NCBI GenBank assembly: GCA_963556255.1
Contig: OY744605.1
Location: 68,991,110 to 69,055,109 of the forward strand
Reading direction: 5' to 3'
Source of the DNA: Allolobophora icterica
Taxonomy: Eukaryota > Annelida > Clitellata > Crassiclitellata > Lumbricidae
Length of the DNA stretch: 64,000 nt
Shown here: in pieces, positions 54,845-64,000 of the stretch
Numbering within the stretch: position 1 is the first letter of the stretch
Layout of the letters: each line of letters starts with the position of its first letter
Notes under the pieces: generated by a model
Database searches by the model: none
What the model was told of the DNA's origin: nothing
Seen by the model: the letters and a program-made list of their open reading frames with translations, nothing else
Program-made: the position numbers and the translations under genes

Positions 54845-56330
54845 ATTATCTAAATTGTCTATGAATTGCCTGGCATCGAGCTGGCAGTAAACCATTTTTT
54901 TGCAAGTTGGTAACGGTCGACGTTGTTACAGGACGAATTGGAGTGAATGCTGTTTCTGATTTTCTTTCTTCGTACCGGGGTAATAATACTGTTGTACTTC
55001 TCAATGAGGACAACGTCTCTTTCAGAATTGTGATTGACAGGGGCGTCTATCCCCCCTAAGTCATTGGAGCAACGTCCCTTTCCCCCTCTTCTTCCCCCTC
55101 CCCGTTTCTCCGCCCTAAAATGGTGGCCCACACACTGACAGATCTTCTTCCCCTCCTGTTTCTTGGATGGAGCTTTGCTCCACGGTTTCTATGGTGTAGA
55201 TGCCCCTGGTGATTGACAACCCTCAGATGTTCAACAGTCTTGGTGGCATCCTTATAATCGGCTTGGTGTGGCCATAAGTCCGGGTCACAATTCAGGAATC
55301 GAGCCAAAATGCCAAGCTGGCAAAAGAAATGCATCATATTTTTTGTCACGAAATCCTCAAAATGCATGTGTCGGTATTTGAGTAGTTCAATTTTGACGCG
55401 TTTTGCAGGCTCTTATATACCTTTCTTCTCATTAATTGTGATGGTACACCTCCAAGAAAAATTATCACAAGCTCGATGCATTCTCAAAGTGGTATCACAA
55501 GAAAAATGGAATCAGTGCGATCGACAAGGCCCCAATTTTCTATCAAACGGACTACAGCTGAGGCCTGAGCTTCACTAGTAACGGAAGTCAATTTGGGAAC
55601 ACCAAGCAATTGGTTCACTCCAACTCCCGAAACTATTACTGGCTATCGATCTACAAGTTACCTTCCAGTAAGGTCTCTCAGGAGTTTACCACCCAAGGGG
55701 ACATTAAGAGAGACATTTGCTTGAAACTGTTCTTAAAGCTGTGAAGCAATTTCAGCTCTAAGTTTTCTTATAGTGCTCTCTAGCTCTGTGGATTGACGAA
55801 TGGTTGACATTTAACTCCTGGACATCATGAACAAGACTTTGAGCAACTGTTGCTAATCCAAATGCTGCCTTTCTATTGCTCAGTTTGTTTCGATTGAGGA
55901 CTGCAGCTAAGCTGGGAGTCATAATGTTAACTCAAGTGCTGTGAGTCCAACAATAGTTCTTTAATTTTCTTCCGAATTGCTGCTTGTGCTTGAATTGACT
56001 TTGCCTTTCGTCATCACTTCAAGAAATTGACTCTCACAAGCTCATTAGCCACTTCCTGATGTTGATCATGCCACAACTTTCTCTTCATTTCTGCCTGGGT
56101 TCGTTTTTCTCCTTGCTGTTCTTTCGCAGCAAGCGCGCTGTCGACAGAGATCACACAGCCACGATGACCTGGGCAACTTGAGCAATCACAGTCTTTCTTT
56201 ATCTTCTTGGATTGTAACTAAGCTGCTAAGAGCATTCATGTGAGCAATGTCAAACAGATTGTCAAGGTTGTTGACGAACTCGGCTTCATTTTCTTTCTGC
56301 ATTTCACTACAAACTATGGTACTCGTATCT
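54845..56330 (-). pseudogene. Fossil of an unnamed repeat-encoded protein family of animal genomes
   Basis: Read on the minus strand from 56330 downward, broken frames give, in order: NEAEFVNNLDNLFDIAH; KEQQGEKRTQAEMKRKLWHD; TPSLAAVLNRNKLSNRKAA followed by FGLATVAQSL and S-S-I-H-R-A-R; QLLGVPKLTSVTSEAQASAV and ENWGLVDR; IELVIIFLGGVPSQ; then FEDFVTKNMMHFF, FLNCDPDLWPHQADY, EHLRVVN and SERDVVLIEKYN. I recognise this order from transposon-like proteins common in cnidarian, mollusc and arthropod assemblies (typically LLGVPKL ... CFDTT ... FLGG ... AERGVALIQEYN). The formal family name is not known to me. The CFDTT/central region is deleted between ENWGLVDR and FLGG. Confidence 0.6.
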
Positions 56331-56341
56331 TTTTTATTTTA

Positions 56342-56492
56342 TTATTATTATTATTATTATTATTTTTTTTTTTTGCCCCAAGGTACATATGATCCCTCGG
56401 GGACTTAGATATTAGACTATTTATTGTTTTTTTTCCGGAAAATCAGGCCTCGTCCTCCGCTAAGTCATTAAACGTGCCGCGAAAAGCGATGG

Positions 56493-56493
<1 letters not shown>
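56342..56493 (-). mobile_element. Family A 3' end (copy 12)
   Basis: Minus strand: A-I-A-F-R-G-T-F...E-D-E-A-stop, 3' UTR with AATAAA, hairpin arms CCCCAAGG (56376-56383) / CCTCGGGG (56395-56402), A-run and TAA tail. Its 5' end abuts an ATT tract at 56494. The hairpin differs in sequence from other copies but keeps pairing. Confidence 0.75.
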
Positions 56494-56547
<54 letters not shown>

Positions 56548-56628
56548 ATTATTATTATTATTATTATTATAATATGTATGTTCACTGTACAGCGCAGTAC
56601 GGTTAGCGGTCGCTTAAATAAAAGAAAA

Positions 56629-56694
<66 letters not shown>

Positions 56695-56702
56695 TATTAT
56701 TA
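56494..56702. repeat. Two (ATT)n tracts with a 60-bp spacer
   Basis: ATT at 56494-56571 and 56631-56702, separated by GTATGTTCACTGTACAGCGC and neighbouring unique sequence. Confidence 0.9.
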
Positions 56703-56915
56703 TATTTAACAATAATGATTTAATTATCTGAAGCGCCATCTCAGACAGAGGTGGCAGTGTCCTGGAAAGGCAGATGGCATTTCCACGTTGCAGGGCCACT
56801 GAAATCCGTTGGAACAAATACGATGTCTCCAGTGGATCGTGCGTTGAGTCCGATATTCGGCTTCCCAGCTCCACAACGAACTGTAGACCTTCATCGCTCC
56901 AGATTTATTATTATT
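56703..56915 (-). pseudogene. Family A retroelement fragment (copy 13)
   Basis: Minus strand: VELGSRISDSTHDPLETSY, LFQRISVALQRGNAICLSRT and ALQ-stop near the ATT tract; no hairpin is visible. The right edge is again an ATT tract (56906-56925). Confidence 0.65.
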
Positions 56916-57201
56916 ATTATTATTTATTTTTTTATTGAACCAAATAAAAACAGATAAGTAAAATATAAGGAAAGAACTAGGTGAAAGCAAGAAGAAATCT
57001 AAATCTATGATTTCACTCCTACGTGTAGTTTTTATATTATGCACAGCATTCACTATTCGAGACCAAAGACACGAATACCTCAAGAAATTCAACTTTGTTG
57101 AGCTACCCCTAAATGTTAACCAAATTGACTAAAATTTTGTACAAGTTATTAATATGTCCATAGGAACAAGTTTAGGGGGTTAGACTTTAAGAATTCCAAA
57201 G

Positions 57202-57554
57202 TTGAAAAAGGAACACCCTAATATATATATCCAACTGGGTCTCGCACCAAAATACCTGATGGATCTCTTCCGGCCTGTGTCTGCTTCTCGGACTGCTCGA
57301 GTCCTCCACTCGGTGGGGAGGGGGATGCTATCCGTCCCGTTCGCCCGTACTGCTATCATGCAGACCCGCACTTTCTCGGTGGTTGGCCCGACCATATGGA
57401 ATGGCCTTCCCTCTGAGCTGCGCCTACATCCTAGGTCTTCCTCTGGTACCTTCTATGACCATCTGAAAACTGCTCTTTTTCGCCGTCCTGGAGTCGGGAG
57501 CGCCTCTGAGTAGTTCCCTTGAAGTGGCGTTATATAAATTTACGAATGAATGAA

Positions 57555-57560
<6 letters not shown>
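57202..57560 (+). pseudogene. CR1/L2-like LINE C-terminal end with 3' hairpin
   Basis: The plus frame carries LGLAPKYLMDLFRPVSASRT, the RTAIMQTRTFSVVGPTIWNG block, LPSELRLH, then LKTALFRR, the CR1/L2 C-terminus. It is followed by AGCGCCTCT...AAGTGGCGTT, which pairs as a hairpin with one mismatch, and a GAATGAATGAAT tail. Strongly 5'-truncated. Confidence 0.85.

Positions 57561-57601
<41 letters not shown>
57558..57601. repeat. (TA)n microsatellite
   Basis: About 20 TA repeats directly after the LINE tail. Confidence 0.95.
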
Positions 57602-57602
<1 letters not shown>

Positions 57603-57984
57603 GCGTGAATGTTTGCGACTGGCTGGGCATTGGACAGATGTAAGCCGTCGGCCGACCTTGTATACATAGTTAGATGCTTGTGCAGATGAGTATGAGGCGC
57701 ACGTGCTGCCGCGTGAAAGAATTTGCTGACGGAGTTGGGTTTTAAGTGTTTGAATGGTGCTGACTACGTTGTAAGGGAGATATGTTTTATAATATTGTGT
57801 ATGAATTCTAAGAAAAACGATTGAAAAGTGTTCGGATTGTATTCTCATGAAGTGACAGTCACGATAAGCTATCAATTAAGCTACTTCTATGTAGAAATAG
57901 AGACAGTTTAATATGTGAAGTATAGAAAAGAACACAGTGACAGTGTCAATAGAAGAGAGCGTTGACATATATTATTATAATTTC

Positions 57985-58025
57985 TAAGAGCCTGAGGGAA
58001 CGAAGTACCTCAGGGCAAACTTTTT

Positions 58026-58109
<84 letters not shown>

Positions 58110-58110
58110 C
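57985..58110 (+). mobile_element. Family A 3' tail and TAA tract (copy 14, plus orientation)
   Basis: CCTGAGG (57991-57997) and CCTCAGG (58008-58014) form a fully Watson-Crick stem. Then GCAAAC, a T-run and (ATA)n to 58110. Orientation is opposite to most copies. Confidence 0.65.
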
Positions 58111-58264
58111 GTATAATAAAAACAAATAATGAATATAATTAATACCAGTGTTCTGTATTAGGCTGTAAAATTGGTACCCTTTCTTTTTAGACCAAAGTTA
58201 GGCACCTGAATATGACAGTGGTTTATTAGAATAATGCCCCAAAACTCATGGAATAAACACCATG

Positions 58265-59574
58265 ATCAGAACTAGTACCCGGAGTCAGTCGCTAAGGAGT
58301 TACCGACTGACTTGATGAGTTAGCGACTGACTTAGTGACTCAGTCGACAAAGTCGCATGCTTATCAACTGACTAAGTCGCTTAGACTTATCGACTGACTT
58401 AGCGACTTGCTATCGACTTCTCAGGTAATCAGGTATATATATTGGACATACCTGATTACCTAACAATATAATGCATTTTACCGCATACTGTACTGACCGT
58501 GCCATCATTTCCTTGGGCATGAGATGGAACCAATAATTATGGGCTCTATATATACGGATCCAATATGGAAATATGGGCTCCGCTTCATGTGGGTATGCTG
58601 ACAGGGGACAAAACCGATGACTGTGAAAATTATTGTTAATGTGAATTCGTGAAATTGAGCGCTTGATAAATCGATTAAAGCGAGGATGATTTATAACAAT
58701 ACCCGATCTCACCGCCAACCAGTTGACCGAAACTGCTGATGCGTGTCTCTTCCAGGCAGTAGCAGAGAACGAGAATCATGTACTCCGGCACTTATTCCCA
58801 GTGTGAGAATTGTAGATAAAAGACTAGGGGTTAGACCTTGACTTATGTGGAGTTGAATATTTTATTCGTATATGCAAACTGATGCCAGAGAAATTTGAAA
58901 GCAACAGATTTCACTGCGAACAGTTTTGAAAGTCAAACTGAAATCAAAATCAATTCTTCTGTTGAGGAAATTCAAAAATGCATACATGATTCACCATGGA
59001 AATTTCTTCACTTTGTCAGAGATTCAGAATCAAATCATGCTTAGGCCTAATCACACCAGCACAACTGAGGGGGCTGGAAACGACCCCCTGGGGTGTGCAA
59101 TGAAGACTTAACTGTGTGGGTCCTAAGAAATACTAGAGGGTTGAACCGCCCAACCGCTCCCGACATTTCTCACCCTGCTTATTCCCCCTCTTCGTAATCA
59201 TCAACACAATCTTCATAATAGAATGCATAAATTCACTTTAACAAAAAGACAACAACAATTATATCCCCTGTATTCTCCGTAAGAACTCTTACTAATAGAG
59301 CAAACTCTTTCTCTTATAATGCACCAAGTTGTGGCATGTCAGCTTGTTTTCCTCAACAAACGAGTATTGTATTGTATTGTATTGTAAGTGTTGCTCATGT
59401 CCTGCAGCTGATGTCTTCGTCAAATCTAAACTTGAAAACCGCGATTAAAATAATAAGTAAAATATTAAGTGAACGAAGTCGCTAGCAGTCGATAGCTTTG
59501 CGACTGGTTTCGACTTCAGAGCTTAACGGCGGCGGCGGCGGCGGATGGCGGCGGCGCCGGGGACTAATCAGAAC
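58265..59574. mobile_element. DNA transposon with 8-bp duplications and GACTTAG subterminal repeats
   Basis: The element is 58273-59566, flanked by ATCAGAAC at 58265-58272 and 59567-59574. Ends are TAGTACCCGGAG and, read inward from the right, TAGTCCCCGGCG. Multiple direct and inverted copies of CGACTGACTTAG-type words lie just inside the left end (58285-58425), with GTCGC words near the right end (59475-59515) and a GGC-repeat (59526-59555). Sister array copies at 16150 lack it. An 8-bp duplication fits hAT or a related superfamily. No transposase frame. Confidence 0.75.
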
Positions 59575-59738
59575 GACAATAGATGGAGCTACAAAAGGCG
59601 CAGTCGGTGACCTGTCTCCCACTCCATAAAATGGGAAAACGTTTAAGAAAGACACTCAGTATACTGAACGTACTAGATACTTTAAATAGTACCATGAAAA
59701 ATTCTAAACCCGTGAAAATAAGGTGAAAATGAGAATAC

Positions 59739-59834
59739 TAACAAATAACATTGAACTGATCTCCTTTCGATGCACCAATTACCATGAAAATCAACGCGGC
59801 AAGTAGAATACTGTTGCTCAACATGACTGCAAAT
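59739..59834 (-). CDS. Secreted Cys-rich array gene 4, exon 2 (signal peptide exon)
   Basis: 96 nt. Acceptor AAATACAG before 59834, ATG at 59822-59824, M-L-S-N-S-I then LLAALIFMVIGAS, K-G-D-Q-F-N-V-I-C, TAG at 59738-59740. The donor under the phase-2 model is TA|GTATTC. This is the most diverged of the four signal exons, yet length, frame, hydrophobic core, G-A-S-K-G and the final Cys are kept. Its exon 1/promoter is at 63.9 kb and its exon 3 at 51.2 kb, so gene 4 is the only copy with all four exons in the window. Confidence 0.65.
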
Positions 59835-59905
59835 CTGTATTTAATCAAAACAGACGATTACGTAATAGAACAGAGGTAATTTAATTTAACACAGTATAAT
59901 CGGAG

Positions 59906-60424
<519 letters not shown>

Positions 60425-60920
60425 TTTAAGGAAATGACGCGGTTGAATTTTGAAAGATGACCGACCTAGCACTTGTTGAATTGAGATGATCATGATAATG
60501 ACCATGACGACGACGTTAGATGACGACAGGTGATGATGATGATGACGATGACTATTACGATGAACGAGTCCTCTCCCTCGTCGAATCATCTTCCCACCGA
60601 CAGTGTAGGTCAGTATACTCATTATACCTGAGTTGGCTATAGGGGAAAGGGGGTGAAGCAGAAATCTCGAAACAAAATTCTGTCTTGACGGTGAAGTACG
60701 GTAAATAAGTACGGTAAAATGAAGCAAGGTAATATAATAGGCAAGGTGAGATATAATAAAATTCAAGACATAATATACACATAGACTTAGGTAAGACAAG
60801 GTAACGCTAGCAAGTGTTAGTAGTTATGCATCGTAGTATACTATAACTAACCTGTGGAAGATGTTTTGGCGTTAGCAACGAAAAGTCGGATTCTTCTCTC
60901 TGTACCGAATCAACCTCGTC
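60425..60920. repeat. Array intron 1 sequence, gene 4
   Basis: CTTAAGGAAATGACGCGGTT-type word at about 60427, short GAT/GAC repeats, and sequence colinear with 17265-17620 and 44380-44730. No gene. Confidence 0.65.
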
Positions 60921-60926
60921 TGTGCT

Positions 60927-61034
<108 letters not shown>

Positions 61035-61165
61035 GTGTAGGTCCTAATTAAGGCTTGACTCATAGATAGCAACTCATGTCTGTATCGATCAAGTCATTTA
61101 TTGAAATTGAAACCCATACACACCGGAAATTGTTTCTGAAACGATTTTAATTATCAACTCGTAAC

Positions 61166-62055
61166 CAGGCCCGGCTCTAGGGCAAGGCGAACGAGGCAGC
61201 CGCCTTGCCCCCTCACTTTCAGGGGCCCGTGCTGCTGGCTATAATTATGGTGGTGACATTGATTCAATTGCTTTTTGTTGGGACATGTTGGTCCGGTTTA
61301 ATTATTTCAGTTAATTATTTCAGCATATAATTAAACAAAAATCTCAGTCGATCGAACAACTTCCATTAACAGAATGGAACATGATTGCAAATGGTTAAAG
61401 TCTTACAGACAGGGAGGCCTTGAAACGGCAATAGCAACTGCAAAGGAAATTGCCACAGATTTAGAAGTAGAACCAGGTTTTAAAGAGACAGGAGTGCGCA
61501 AAAGAAAAAAAAACCATTTACTTATGAAGCTGACGATGAAGGATTTTCAGATACACAAATATTAGTGTGCGGCACAGTGGAGTATCGGTAACGCGTTTGG
61601 TCAATGATCATGCGGTCGCCGGTTTGACTCCGTGCAACGACCCTGGGCAAGTTGTTTACGCATACCGTGCCTCTGTCACCAAGCAGTATAATTTGGTACC
61701 GGCGTAGGCTATAGGAAGTAAATGGCAAGTCCTGCGATATCACTGGCCCCGTGTCCAGGACCTTGGGATTCGTCCATTGCCGGCTCAAAGGCTTAGAAAA
61801 GGAAATGAGCGCCCCCCCCCCCTACGTCCACTTTGAGGATATGGACATACTTTACTTTTGCTAAGATTTCGCATAAATTATTTCATCCAGATTGTTGATA
61901 TGGCAATCATGTCGATGGACAGCCACTTTGATCAACTGAAAATGCACCACGAGTCATTTGGATTTCTTTGCAAATTTCACGTGTTACAAAAACTGACCTA
62001 CTGAACTGCATTTTGAATCCGGAGAAAAAAAGTTACAGCCGGCGAAACTAATAGG
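61166..62055 (+). pseudogene. Second hAT (ZMYM1-like) transposase remnant, SINE-interrupted
   Basis: Left end CAGGCCCGGCTCTAG at 61166, related to the bounded hAT at 4226. The plus frame 61374-61565 includes W-L-K-S-Y-R-Q-G-G, LETAIATAKEIATDLEVE and K-E-T-G-V-R-K-R-K-K. After a SINE (61566-61872) coding resumes as INYFIQIVDMAIMSMDSHFD, then MHHESFGFLCKF. The corresponding uninterrupted stretch is at 6130-6300 in the first copy. Right end not found. Confidence 0.75.
61566..61872 (+). mobile_element. tRNA-derived SINE inserted in the hAT remnant
   Basis: Absent from the sister copy at 6170-6180. It contains an A-box-like GCACAGTGGAGTATCGG (about 61572-61588) and a B box GGTTTGACTCC (61621-61631) at pol III promoter spacing. 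A non-tRNA body follows and an end ACATACTTTACTTTTGC. That end resembles the ACATACTTACTTACTT tail of the LINE at 41642, a possible mobilising partner. A clear target duplication was not found. Confidence 0.65.
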
Positions 62056-63575
62056 ATCTTGATTCAATTCAATTCAATTTATTTTCAATTTAATTCAATT
62101 TATTGATCCGAATTCAAGTCAGTACAGTGTGCACAAATGGACATTTTGAAACTTTTCGGCATACAATAGGCAAAAATTATAAAGGAACACAAGTCCCGCT
62201 TAACTAGGCCTAGGGTCGCCTATTTTGTTTCAGAACACTAAGATGGCACTAAACAGATAGAACAAAGCCAAGCATTGGATGTAATGTCCTTAGTGTGCAA
62301 CATAAATGGAAAGTAAAAGACTATTAGAAAGTACAAGAAAAGAACAGTATGCGTGTTAGGTGTTCAGCATGGCTCAACCAGGCACCCATTACCACAAATA
62401 GCGTTACAGAAAAGCTTATAGTGATATGAAAAAAATAAGCTGCTTATTTATTTAGTTAAGTATGCTTATTATAAGCATACTTAACTAAATAAGCTAACGT
62501 AAGCATACTTAACTAATTGCGATCATGTGCGGACAATTTTTGCCAACTGTACAATGCACAATCATTTAAAGCATAGGAATTGTCTCCATAGTTTCTTAAA
62601 TAAGGATAAACATGGCACTGAGCGGATGTCCAGAGGAAGTGAGTTCCATATGCTGGACCAGCAAGTTCAATTGCAAATGATCTCGTATTCATCCGAGCAA
62701 AGATGCTGTAGAAGCCTGCTTCAGATCTAGTAATTGAGTATGATGACCAGTATACTACATAAACTATAGTTATCGAAAACTGATGGTAACAGGTTTCGTT
62801 GATATCTAAACATGAATATGGAGATTAGAAACTTGTTTATAGAGTCAAGCTTTAATATATTCAAATTAGAAAAGCACATTTCAGCAAACTGTAGGCCTAC
62901 CATGAAGATTCTTAGCAACGACTCTGACTGCGCGGCGTTGCAAGACAAATAAACATTTAACAAGTGAGTAATAATTAGAGGCCTACTGCCAGGGTTCCTC
63001 TGTCTCAGCTTTCATGTAGTGCTGTAGAAATCTTTAGTCTACACTTTCGATACATTGTCAAAAAGTCTAATTAATGCCCATCTGTAGGTCACAGTCATCG
63101 TCGTCTGACAATTTCTGCCTCTGCGAATTTTTACAACAAGAAGCCGCCAACAAATTATAGGGGGCCTACGACTAAAAAATAAAATAAAATATTATTAAAC
63201 AATAGAGCACAATAAAATAGATGAAAACACAAACCCTGTTCGCTTGTTATTTACTTCGGGAAATATCAAGCTTGCACAGAGAAAGATTTAGCACGGCCAG
63301 AGCTATTCAAAACTGGGTCGATATTCTGTTTGGTGTTCGTTTCACATATCAATTGCAACGAGTTTTGAAATAACCCAGACGTCATGCATTGTGCGCTGTA
63401 AATATTGCTCCAGGTTTCCCACGATCCGGATGCGATGCGAGGCCATACATTTTCCCTAACAGTGCAGAAAAGATGTCATTGGCGCCTGCGGAAATTTCTG
63501 CAAAGGGTCAAACCCAAGTAACACGATGTTAAAATGTAGACTTCGAGCAAATTAGCACTGGTTTGTCTACACTCT
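62056..63575. other. Gene 4 intron 1; no gene recognised except the conserved block 62985-63575
   Basis: 62065-62105 has an AATTC/ATTTCAATT run, and 62435-62515 contains inverted copies of TATGCTTACTTAACTAA-like words. The block 62985-63575 matches 47935-48500 (gene 3). Confidence 0.4.
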
Positions 63576-63889
63576 ACAGCGAAACATATTACTAAATTAA
63601 TTCCATGTGTTCAAACAAACACTCACTTAGGCTTAAATAAAAACGGAATTAAGTTACTATATATATGGGTCATTATCCGAAATGTTACAAATTTCGTTTC
63701 CGAGAAACAAAAAAAATTTCCCCAAAATTGGTCAACTTTATCTGTCATTGAAAATGTAGGCCTATTGGTAGCCTGGTACTTCATGCCCCGATGATTGTGT
63801 ACGTAGGTACTGTTTAACGACGCTGCGTCATAACAAGGGTCACTAGCGTTGCCCTCCTCCTTTATCCAGGCTTCTGACCGGCAACATAC

Positions 63890-63950
63890 AGCGTAGATGG
63901 AATTCAAGCGTTTCAAAGCCATTTAAACAGCGCATTGCTTTCTCAAGTTT
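63890..63950 (-). other. Predicted non-coding exon 1 of array gene 4
   Basis: Start inferred about 30 bases below TATAAAG, end at the donor CTACGC-T|GTATGTTG, conserved with 12600-12660. Assigned to gene 4 by order and strand. Confidence 0.45.
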
Positions 63951-63970
63951 TTAGCCAGACAGATCATACG

Positions 63971-63983
63971 CAGGCTTTATACC
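63971..63983 (-). promoter_or_regulatory. TATA box, array gene 4
   Basis: GGTATAAAGCCTG on the minus strand, identical to 12681-12693. The upstream promoter region is cut by the window edge at 64000. Confidence 0.5.
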
Positions 63984-64000
63984 GTATACCGTAAAACTCG

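Overview
The window looks like nuclear DNA from an animal, most likely a marine invertebrate deuterostome. That is an inference from three things: a Ty3/gypsy element with the integrase-before-RT (Gmr1-type) domain order, very frequent AGGCCT-type hexamers, and the density of CR1/L2, hAT, mariner and Helitron remnants. There are no prokaryotic genes or operons. The only long uninterrupted coding frame is the Gag-Pol of one young LTR retrotransposon (30347-37301, minus strand).

Under the repeats lies what I read as a head-to-tail array of four copies of a small multi-exon gene, all on the minus strand. Its parts recur in order. (i) A TATA box with a non-coding exon 1 ends in a GTATGT donor (12.6 and 63.9 kb). 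(ii) A 96-nt exon 2 encodes a signal peptide (1.7, 16.4, 43.5 and 59.8 kb; all four are exactly 96 nt and open). (iii) A 198-210-nt exon 3 is cysteine-rich (13.6, 24.6 and 51.2 kb; all open). (iv) A 46-nt exon 4 ends in a stop (13.2, 24.2 and 50.8 kb; identical length). A polyadenylation signal follows in genes 2 and 4. Splice phases agree in every copy. The predicted products are 109-113 residue secreted proteins with eight cysteines after the signal peptide. Exon 3 is much more diverged between copies (about 68% identity, hand count) than the intron beside it (about 90%), as expected for a diversifying effector, defence or recognition protein. I do not recognise the family.

Most of the rest is intron or spacer of that array, inflated by transposons. 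Because the array is duplicated, sister copies often preserve the empty target site, so many insertions can be bounded exactly: hAT-like elements with 8-bp duplications (4226-7222, 8049-10210, 18425-19307, 19868-20258, 23494-23871, 37423-37622, 46103-46270, 58273-59566), a mariner with TA duplication nested in a hAT (5202-5831), a Helitron (39495-40098 and its duplicate 28517-28954), and a 5'-truncated LINE (51912-53050).

A second unusual theme is a non-LTR family (family A here; about 14 fragments) whose C-terminal domain has a zinc finger plus an RPD...D motif like restriction-like endonucleases of R2-type LINEs. It ends in a short hairpin with compensatory changes and a (TAA)n tail, and copies are stacked on each other's TAA tracts. 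The many ATT/TAA microsatellites here are largely these tails.

Region by region: 1-4.2 kb gene 1 exon 2 and microsatellites; 4.2-7.2 kb hAT with nested mariner; 8.0-10.2 kb hAT; 10.2-16.5 kb promoter of gene 1 and exons of gene 2; 18.4-23.9 kb hAT MITEs, L2 fragment and a family A stack; 24.2-27.6 kb gene 3 exons followed by an 18-unit 156-bp satellite in its intron; 27.6-43.4 kb duplicated retroelement blocks and the LTR element inside gene 3's roughly 19-kb intron; 43.5-50 kb gene 3 exon 2 and 5' region; 50.7-64 kb gene 4, with LINE, family A and other transposon fossils in its introns.
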